Of a stretch of 64,000 nt of DNA, positions 56,575 through 64,000 are shown piece after piece. Origin of the DNA: Leptodontidium sp. MPI-SDFR-AT-0119 (lineage: Eukaryota > Ascomycota > Leotiomycetes > Helotiales > Leptodontidiaceae); contig JAHLEZ010000017.1 of NCBI GenBank assembly GCA_020726505.1, forward strand, positions 1,054,001 to 1,118,000, in the 5' to 3' direction. The notes under the pieces were generated by a model, which did no database searches, was not told the origin of the DNA, and was given only the letters and a program-made list of their open reading frames with translations. Made by a program: the position numbers and the translations under genes. Position 1 is the stretch's first letter. The number at the start of each line of letters is the position of its first letter.

Positions 56575-58473
56575 ATGTGTATCACTAAGATCTTCTTCGA
56601 GGAGGCATGTGGGCACGCCACTTGGGTACTTGAACGATGCCCAGAGTCTCGAGGAGGCAGCTGCGAGCACAAATCAGAGAGGATGATTCGAGCCTCATGC
56701 TGCAACGAGTGCACAATAGACCCAACACGTATCCTTCCCTCCGAAGCTAGGGAGGCCAACCGCAGCCAGTTTGGTCACCGAACTAGGCTCGATTCAGGGC
56801 CCCAAGTCCGAGAGCAATTCAATAGCAATCTGGCGGGTGGCCACATCCTCGCCAGCATCCACCCAGCCCAAATGACACACGCAGAGGCTCGAGAACTAAC
56901 TCTCCTGCATAGTCAAGTCCTCGGAAGGCTGGAAAACTTGCCTGCTGACATCTCCCTCTGGGACATCGATAGGCTCGATGGACGACTCGACGATTACAAC
57001 AGAGCTCGAGTCCTCGGAGCGGCCCTCTTCAGAGTGCCAGAGCGGATACTGGGCGAGTTCACTCACGCGCAACTGCACGCCCATGTCGAGGCTCTGAGTG
57101 AAGAGCAGGAACATAGAGGGCAGCAGATGAGAGTCGACGCTTCCAGGCTCCAGCGTGCCAGGCGAGTTCTCGCTGCATCGGCCAGAGTCGAAGCCAAGAG
57201 ACTGCGGAAGGAACAGGCAAAAATCGCCCGTGACAAAGCGATACCGTCTATCCTCACTGTCGTCGACATAATCACACTCAAGGACTGCAAGGAAGACCTT
57301 GAATGCAACATATGCCATGATCCGCTAGGAATTGCACAGGATGACCGCGAGGCTGAAGAGCCGTGCTCACTGCCCTGTGGACACATCTTTGGTCGAGCCT
57401 GCATCACTGGTTGGCTGAAGTCTACGGTGAAGTATTCTTGCCCCCTCTGCCGGCGAGGCTACAAGACGGAGTTGTCTCGTGCCGCAAACATCTTCCAAGG
57501 TCCACGGCATGGAGTGGTAGCATCAGCTGCGCCGCTGCGAGAGATCACGCCTGAAATAAGACGAGAAGCCCGGATGGCACTGTCTCATCGCCCTAGAGAA
57601 GGGGACGATTCTCCTGTGCACGAGTCTCAAGGGGAAGATCTCGACCAGCCAGCCGGTGACGCCAACTTCCTTTCTGAGTTGGCGGCTGCTGCTCATGCTG
57701 GGGTTCAGATGATCGCTCAGCAGCAGATGGAATCGAGACAGGCGGAACAGCGTGAGAGACTCTCCCAAGTACTCACAGCTCAGACGCTGCAGTTTCAGAT
57801 GGCCCGCAACAGGCGAAGAGATGAACAATTGTGGGGAGAGGTAAATCTCGAGCTTCAAATGCGGGATGACCTGGAATCATATAATAATCTCCTCTCACAA
57901 CAAACGCAGTATCGCACCGCGATAAACGCCCTTGACCAGGAAATCTACTCTCTCGTCAGCAACCGGGAAGAAGCGATGCCCCTCAACGCACAGGCACAGG
58001 AGGATGGCAATCTAATCGTCGGCACTGTCAATGACGGCTTCGAAAATGCTTGCCACATGCGCTACTTGCTCACACAAGCACAAGCAGAAGCAGAGCAAGA
58101 GAAGGAGCGGTTGGCCCTAGAAATCGCGCACGCTTGTATCGATCTTCGTATAGCCAAACTTAGCAGAGCCGAAGTTCACGGTGGAGATCATGACCATCTT
58201 GACCTTGACGAGATTCAAGGCGTCATCGCTGAAGGTCAAGCTCAAGGTATGTCTCTGGAGGCCCAGCAAGCGCGGGTCGTCAACGGTTACTCAAACTATA
58301 ATCTTGGCGAAGATGAGAACGGTTCTGACGAGGAAGATTCTGACGAGGACGATTTTGACCAAGACGAGGACGATTTCGACGAACACGATCTCGACGAATA
58401 CGATTCTGCCGATTACGATTCAGATGAAGACGATTCTGGTGATGACAGCCTTGACGAACACGAATTCCAGTAG
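56575..58473 (+). CDS. RING-finger protein with long helices and acidic C-terminal tail
   Basis: Single exon, 632 residues. Near the N-terminus a Cys/His-rich segment (CGHATWVLERC...CEHK...CCNEC) is typical of fungal RING proteins that also have a small Cys cluster. A classical C3HC4 RING occupies about residues 244-292: CNICHDP, PCSLPCGHIFGRACITGWL and CPLCRRGYK, with all eight zinc ligands in place. Helical Gln/Glu-rich stretches follow (QQQMESRQAEQRERLSQVL and QAQAEAEQEKERLALEIA). The last 50 residues are Asp/Glu repeats in phase with DSDEDDFDQDEDDFDEHDLD. It is predicted to act as an E3 ubiquitin ligase recruiting an E2 through the RING; the substrate is unknown. Confidence 0.85.
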   Translation: MCITKIFFEEACGHATWVLERCPESRGGSCEHKSERMIRASCCNECTIDPTRILPSEAREANRSQFGHRTRLDSGPQVREQFNSNLAGGHILASIHPAQMTHAEARELTLLHSQVLGRLENLPADISLWDIDRLDGRLDDYNRARVLGAALFRVPERILGEFTHAQLHAHVEALSEEQEHRGQQMRVDASRLQRARRVLAASARVEAKRLRKEQAKIARDKAIPSILTVVDIITLKDCKEDLECNICHDPLGIAQDDREAEEPCSLPCGHIFGRACITGWLKSTVKYSCPLCRRGYKTELSRAANIFQGPRHGVVASAAPLREITPEIRREARMALSHRPREGDDSPVHESQGEDLDQPAGDANFLSELAAAAHAGVQMIAQQQMESRQAEQRERLSQVLTAQTLQFQMARNRRRDEQLWGEVNLELQMRDDLESYNNLLSQQTQYRTAINALDQEIYSLVSNREEAMPLNAQAQEDGNLIVGTVNDGFENACHMRYLLTQAQAEAEQEKERLALEIAHACIDLRIAKLSRAEVHGGDHDHLDLDEIQGVIAEGQAQGMSLEAQQARVVNGYSNYNLGEDENGSDEEDSDEDDFDQDEDDFDEHDLDEYDSADYDSDEDDSGDDSLDEHEFQ

Positions 58474-59654
58474 TAGCTTTTCGAGTGAATAATGCGATGA
58501 TCTGCAGCTAGAATCATCGTCACAGGACAGAAATCCTGCACGATAAGAAGTGCAAGTGTACTATTTCACTTTATAGAGTTGTACCCAATCCAGCGGAAAT
58601 CCCCAAATCCTTTGAAAATTTGACAAATAACAAGAACGTGCATAAAAGTGATTTTACATGTTGGTGGGGATTTTCCTCGTGCCTAGACGCCTAGACGCCT
58701 TCGCAAACATAATCTAGACATTCCCATCAGTGTGGCCTCTCGACTGCCGAGCTCGTGGAAGATACTGGACCGAAAGGCAACATGTCTATCTACCTACCAT
58801 GCATTATATCATATTCTCCGAAGACTGGTCTTTGCTTCTAGATGTTCATTTCCGTCTGCACCTCTCCCATCTGTCCCTCAGCGATGTCCTTGGAACTCAC
58901 TTGGGCGGATCGACCAATAATCTTCGTCGTTGGTAGCCCGTGACAGCATTGTGGGATAGAAGCGAGAGACCCGTAATCAAGTTTGTGGGATTCTGATTAA
59001 ACTTGTAGCCGTATTCTAATGAGTATCGAAATATGCCAGATTGAGACTTGAGGTTGAATTGAAGTCCAGCACAACCAGTATTACAGAACCAATTCAGGCC
59101 ATTAGACATGAACGACACCTTGTTCTGAAGACGTGTGGTTCTCGAAAGATGGCATTCAATATGAAGAGCCGTAAAGTGATAGAGAAGATGCGTGAGCAGC
59201 ATGAGGAATCCCCTGTTGGAGGTGGGGAAGGAAATAGTGGAGATGAGATATGCAGGGATTGGATCATCATCAGCCACAGCATCGCAGCCACCCCCACTAT
59301 TCACGAGTCATGGCCAGGATGGATGTAAGCGAACACAATTGTTTACTTTCCGTAGGTAACAGAGACACATCGCAGTCATTTCTCATTGATACTGGAAGCG
59401 AAACTAATGGGACTAATCCGTCGTTTCTTGGAAAGAGATTCTCCGTGTCTATGATTCCTCGTCCCTGTTCCACGCCCAATCTCCCCGCCCAGAAAGAAAC
59501 ACCACCAAGCCAAGATTCCAAATCTTCGGCGGACCAATTTCGGACTTGAGAACGAGAGATCCTGAAGCTCTTGGGGCCCAAAGTCCCGAAAGGTGGCTGA
59601 CCGATGATAGATCTTCGTCTTTGGTAAAACCTTCGCTGATCAAGCTTGCTCTTT
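58474..59654. other. Region without supported gene
   Basis: About 1.2 kb. Minus-strand frames at 58,897-59,304 and 59,297-59,875 overlap and continue antisense or out of frame to the small basic protein gene; neither has domain character. A short duplication CCTAGACG/CCTAGACG occurs at about 58,682-58,697. Confidence 0.4.
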
Positions 59655-60310
59655 TCAAGAATCTGGTGATGATAAGGGCTGTTTTTGGCGCGATCGCTTT
59701 GACATCTTGAGTTTGGATGATGCCTGTGATAATGGCTTCGACGTGATCTTGAGGATGATCTTGCATCGATTTTTGGTGGGCGACATGCAGTCGGTGATTG
59801 CGAGAGCAGCTTGACGACTCTTGGTGGGACGCTTGCGAGACGTAATGATGTTCGCCTCAGAGATGTCGGCGGCATTCTTTTTGCTGCGACGAGCCTTCTT
59901 GGGAGTTGGGGACTTGGTAGTCGTAGAGATGGTGGTGATGCTGGCGTTGAAGTCGCTGTTCTCAGGCGTCACACAAAGGCTCTCGTCGCCGCCGTCATCA
60001 TCATCTATGGTTGGCAGGGACTCGCTGCGAGCCTTCAATATGGCTGCAATGTTTACATCTGGGCGATGGGGCAGTTAGCGATCACCAAAGAAAAAAAATA
60101 TTGCTAGAATGGGAAATTAAATCTTCTCCAAAAACCATTTGGCACACTGGAGAAGAAACATGAACACTGTTGGGACTTACGGGTTGGGTCATTGAAGTTC
60201 AACGGGAAATTGGGGACGACGAAGTAGCCAAGAGCTTCTCGGGCGTCTTCCGCGGTTTGATAACAATGCCTGGCGGCTTGGTGAATGATGGAACGCATAA
60301 AGACGGGCAT
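59655..60310 (-). CDS. Small basic, probably nuclear hypothetical protein (2 exons)
   Basis: Exons 60,310-60,181 and 60,058-59,655 give 177 residues. The start is MPVFMRSIIHQAARHC; the N-terminal part QTAEDAREALGYFVVPNFPL is compact, then VNIAAILKARSESLP, an acidic patch (DDDDGGDES) and a Lys/Ser/Thr-rich tail: KSPTPKKARRSKKNAADI and ITSRKRPTKSRQAALAI, with nuclear-localisation character. The intron (60,059-60,180) is 122 nt, longer than its neighbours', with GTAAGT donor and CGCCCAG acceptor, and keeps frame. No domain recognised; a chromatin-related role is only a guess from composition. A further exon downstream cannot be excluded. Confidence 0.6.
60059..60180 (-). other. Intron of the small basic protein gene
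   Basis: 122 nt, GTAAGT donor, CGATCGCTAAC branch region, CGCCCAG acceptor. Joins NDPT-H to VNIAAIL in frame. Confidence 0.65.
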
Positions 60311-63300
60311 CGCGATTGATTCGAGATCCAGGAACAATGAAGCAGGTGGGGTTTTCGATTGCGTCAGAAGTGGGTGCGGAGGAGGGCGAGAGATAGGTCT
60401 CGCTTCTCAGAACGGCAGGTGATATTCGTAGAATTGGGTTTTGATTGCGCAAAATTGATGGAGATCGTGGAGGACGTGTTTCTCATGAAATTCGCTAATG
60501 TTCAAAGAGTTTTATGCGCTTCGTCCAATGTGTAACTTGCTCGTGGGAAAAACATTGAAGCGTTTTGGAATTTTGTGTGGGTGACAAGAATTTGGTTCGC
60601 CCTAGTGGTAAGGGGACAAGTGCAAAATTACCATTGTGGTAGCGAGGTTCCTAGGGACAATAATAAAGAAGCCGAAGAATTCTTTGGTATTGTACTTCAG
60701 CTTTCGGAGAATGCTGTGGGATAATTGGGTCCGAAATCGGGTTGTCATACTTGGAGTCGTCAAAATGAGGCGATCGCGGTAGCGGAGGAAATTGGACAGA
60801 GCCCCCGGACCAAGAATACAATGCCCATCAACGCCTCAGCCGTTGTATTATGGAATCCATGCAACAAAAGTTTGATGCTAACCTCCAATTTGCCAAAAGA
60901 AATGAAACTTCGTGAATTAATGGCACCGGCGACTCTCTTCCGCCCGACATCATCACGCTGGTAGCCGCGTTAGCGGGGAAGATTGTCAGCTCTACAATAA
61001 TCGAAAAAGACACACCAATGCACAATATGCAGAAGCGTGGTTTAGTACTGGGAGTTATAGCGCATTCTTCTTGGGTTCTCGTTGTTTGGCAGGGTAAGGA
61101 GCGGCAACTAGGCTGTCAATTGGCTGCGCTGTTTAGCGAGGTTTTAGTTTTGGGCCCAGCAAGGCTGTATATCATCCGTACACAGGCTCCGAAAATTCCC
61201 CAATACTTCCGGGACATGTTAAACCCTAACCTTTGGCGGCTCAGCATTTTTAGCTAGTGAGAAAGCAGGGCGATGGATGTTGTGGCCGGTGTGGTGCCAA
61301 GTGCCAAGCCTCGGCTATCAGGGTTTGTTGACATCGAAATAGCGGGGGAGGGTATTTTGCAATTCCACAGGACGGCTTTGCTGGGGCTTATAGGTTGCAA
61401 AGCAGAACCCGGGTGTTAAATGCTTTTTTATCGCTGCTCGAAGCAAAACAAAAACTCTTCTGGTATCGAGATCTCGACATGTGATATTGTCTGCGAAAGT
61501 TGCGCAGCTGCTCCGCACGGCATGGGAGAACTAGATGAAGGGGGGAATACTAGCACGGAAAGCTGAATAAACAAGCAGAGGATCCTGGTTTATTAGATCG
61601 AAGAGCGCATATTTTGTTGGCTAGGATATCCTTGGGAGGCGTGCGTCTTGTGGCAGTGCGTTTCTCCTACCAGTCGCAGTTTTCTCGGATGGCAAACCCT
61701 TAATCGAATCTGGCAGAAAGAATTTCGAAGATAAGCGTTTTTGTTGAAAGACACGTGGTAACCTAGCCTCGCCATCGCTGCTTTAGCCGATATACCAAAC
61801 CTCGTTGCGGTCCTGCCTAGAGCACCACCGCGCAAACCTCGAAGGTGAACATCGCACACAATTCACCGCGTTCCTTCCTACCTACCTAGCTTCGCGAGCC
61901 AGCGCAAGGATTATTGTACTCTCCCTATGACAACATCTCTGCATCGCCGACGCGAACACCCAACGTCCAGCAAACCACAATAGCCTCGACGCGATCACAA
62001 CATCGAGACCATCCCGCATAACAAGACATTGCTCCCACCTCACAACGTATCACCGCACCTGGCGCACTGCCACGCGCGATACACAACCTTGCTTGCCGTA
62101 AAGTGGCATTGAGTTGCTTCGAGATTGCGGATTCGTTTGAATCGTTTCGAATCTGGCCTGCGCGCAATACCGCGAGATTTTCCCAACACCTCAGGTAGAT
62201 TCCCCGCGAGACCTTCAAGGGCAACGTTACCACAGTCCAACGTCTCCGAACATTTCCAACTCCTGCGCAGAGATAAATCCATCTTGCTTTGACTTCATCC
62301 CGAGGCTCTCCCTTAGTTTTTCGAACACTACACCAACTCTACGCCTCAAGCGACATCCATATCTTCACCCTTCCATAAGCCCAGCCCAATCCTGTCTTCG
62401 CAGAATTCTAGAAGCTCTGTGTCAAAGGTTGAGCTACATTCTGGATCTGCTATTCAACTGGTCCTGATCTGGGGATATCACATTGATATCTATCTAACAT
62501 CGTAAGCCCCCACTGTCTGCATTCTTCGAATTTGCACTTGCATTGCTGGTGCCCTCCACAAATTCATTTGCTAATTAATTGGCAGAACTCGATTGAAATC
62601 AGGCATTTGCACGATTGTGTAATGCCCACTGTGCTGCCACCACTTCCACATTGCAAAATTTAGCATGACACAAGTGCGAATCGGAAACGGCATCCAAATA
62701 ACTTCCAGTCTCTCATCTCTCGCAATTGGCTCATAGCAGCATATTACTTTCGTCCTCGAGATTCCTTCTCTTTCCTTTGATTTCACAAGATCAATATCTG
62801 GAGACTAGACGAGATCATCACCGCCTATCAAGTAAAACATAACCCTTCCCAAGGATCAGATCCACATCTCTCCTCGGAACTCCTGGTAGACCAAGCTGGG
62901 GAAGCTGGGGTTTATTGACCACCAAAACTGCACATACACCTTGCGAAAGGATCATATCCATTGCTTTTTCTCTGAGCTTCCCAGAGGTTCCAACCCCGTG
63001 GGGTTCCACAAGACCATTTGGCCAAACTCTTCGCAAAGGCAATTCGAAATTGCTTCGCATCCCAGAGCCCATCTCATCTCCAAGTAACCCCACACCGATT
63101 TACCGACCGCCAGTTCTCCCTTGTCTACCGGCGTCTTCCTCTTTGTTACACCCCAGAACATACACCTTCGTGAAGGAAAATATTTACCACTGGCTCGCTT
63201 CTACGAACCACATCGTAGGACCCACTACCAGGTCATCGCCCATATCACCCAGACTAAACAAACCCTTCTTCGAAATAACACCTACCAATACACACTTCCC

Positions 63301-63315
63301 CAAAGCACCATCATA
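60311..63315. other. Long region without supported gene; leader of the last gene
   Basis: About 3 kb of normal composition. Frames of 60-130 codons on both strands (for example 61,925-62,233 minus, 62,915-63,316 plus) lack domain character. From about 61,850 to 63,315 the plus strand is rich in C and in CCAAC/CCTAC text, like the long promoter and 5' leader usual before regulatory genes in filamentous fungi. No specific site identified. Confidence 0.4.
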
Positions 63316-64000
63316 ATGTCCAGCTCGATGGCCAAGATGGAGAGACCTCCCAATACTGCAGCTACTGTCACTGCTTGTAGCATCATACCCGGCAGCGAGA
63401 AGCAAGGCCCTGCTAGCTTTGGTTTTAGGCTGAGTTCTCAACATATGGTACGTATCTAATGGAGATCTGAGAAACATGTACGGAATAAGGCTGACCAAGG
63501 AACAGGGCATCGACTTGAACAAGGAGCTGGAGTGGCTGAAGGAGAGAAGCATGGAAGACAAGAGACTCAAGGAGAAATTCCCAAAGATCAATGGTATGCA
63601 ATCTCTCTCATTGTCTGCACATGTCGTCCTGATCATAACTGCTCGATTGTCAAGATAATATTCGTCGTGGGCTGTCTCGTCTCGATCAATTTATTTCTTT
63701 TTGTCGTTTTTGTGTTTTTTCAAGAAAGGACTGTCGTTTTGGAAGCTTAGATTCACTGGATTTTGTCGACGACTTTTTCACCAAAATCCCCATCACAGCA
63801 AATACCCCTAATAGATAATTTTCACTTTTAAAGTGCCATTTACGGTAAACTTGCAAGCCAGAATTGCAGCTGACGTCAATGCAGGAGAACCAACCTGGCT
63901 CCTTCGCCATATTGAGGTCCTCCAAGAGGAGTACGGTAAGCTGAACTCCAAATCCAAAACAACGAGCGCAGCTAAAAGGATTTCAGCCAAGAGTGGCTGG
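63316..64000 (+). CDS. 5' end of a spliced gene running off the window
   Basis: Proposed exons 63,316-63,447, 63,506-63,593 and 63,834 onward. Exon 1: MSSSMAKMERPPNTAATVTA, then SEKQGPASFGFRLSSQHM. Exon 2: GIDLNKELEWLKERSMEDKR. Exon 3: PFTVNLQARIAADVNAGEPT and WLLRHIEVLQEEYGKLNSKS. The frame stays open to the window end (RISAKSGW). Intron 1 is 58 nt (GTACGT...GGAACAG); intron 2 would be 240 nt (GTATGC...TTTTAAAG), long for this locus, so an undetected exon or early termination is possible. Family not recognised; the text is helical and charged. Confidence 0.5.

Noticed and set aside
56896..57407. Minus-strand frames of 114-140 codons in the RING gene
   Set aside because: Antisense to the RING domain coding strand.
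59297..59875. 192-codon minus-strand frame rich in Ser/Arg
   Set aside because: Overlaps the small basic protein gene in another frame; low-complexity text without domain and no supporting splice structure.
63184..63636. 150-codon minus-strand frame at the window's right side
   Set aside because: Antisense to the spliced plus-strand gene start, whose exons have canonical splice sites.
1..64000. Search for tRNA, rRNA, CRISPR arrays and bacterial-type operons
   Set aside because: No cloverleaf with B-box, no rRNA-like stretch and no regularly spaced short repeats were found by eye; the introns and gene families mark this as fungal nuclear DNA.

Overview
This window looks like nuclear DNA of a filamentous ascomycete, most likely a leotiomycete (Helotiales-type) fungus. 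Genes carry short 43-70 nt GT-AG introns. The gene families are typical of that group: an Ssu1-type sulfite pump, a secreted GH3 beta-glucosidase, DUF6590 proteins, nucleotidyltransferase-like proteins and a Clr5-like DNA-binding remnant. A large AT-rich block shows the hallmark of repeat-induced point mutation (RIP): TpA-rich, depleted in CpA/TpG, full of TAA/TAG stops, with CpG partly kept. The taxonomic call is inference from family style, not from a search.

Layout. 1-21,349 is a RIP-mutated retrotransposon island. It holds a Ty1/copia remnant on the minus strand (about 1,070-5,950). Next comes a full-length Ty3/gypsy element on the minus strand (6,137-18,282) with two 280-bp LTRs and a 4-bp target duplication CTAT. 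Directly abutting it is the 3' part of a second, related gypsy element in the opposite orientation (18,283-21,349). 22,710-23,701 is a spliced polytopic membrane protein gene. 24,441-32,500 mixes AT-rich relics with gene remnants: a perfect solo LTR (24,902-25,203, duplication AAAAG), a frameshifted Clr5-like gene, an Hsp70-like relic and a broken secreted-protein gene. One intact gene, the Ssu1-type pump (28,226-29,752), sits among them. 34,920-63,999 is ordinary gene space with a second gypsy-family solo LTR (44,281-44,510, duplication CCAC).

Intact or nearly intact genes in the right half: a Cys-rich single-pass membrane protein, a hypothetical protein, a GH3 beta-glucosidase, a metallophosphoesterase, two nucleotidyltransferase-like genes flanking the solo LTR, a secreted lactonase/muconate-cyclase-like beta-propeller, two DUF6590 proteins (one frameshifted), two coiled-coil proteins, a RING protein with a very acidic tail, a small basic nuclear-type protein, and the 5' end of a gene leaving the window. 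No operons are expected; genes are monocistronic. Several genes next to the AT-rich blocks are decayed, which fits RIP leakage and relaxed selection.

The most notable items are the nested and inverted gypsy pair with LTRs that differ only by transitions, an unexplained coding-like region of roughly 3 kb between integrase and 3' LTR that both copies share, the shared intron position at the catalytic motif of the two nucleotidyltransferase-like genes, and the single-base frameshifts in otherwise conserved genes. I found no convincing new multi-gene system. No tRNA, rRNA or CRISPR was seen. Exon boundaries are read by eye from splice signals and frame, without transcript support.
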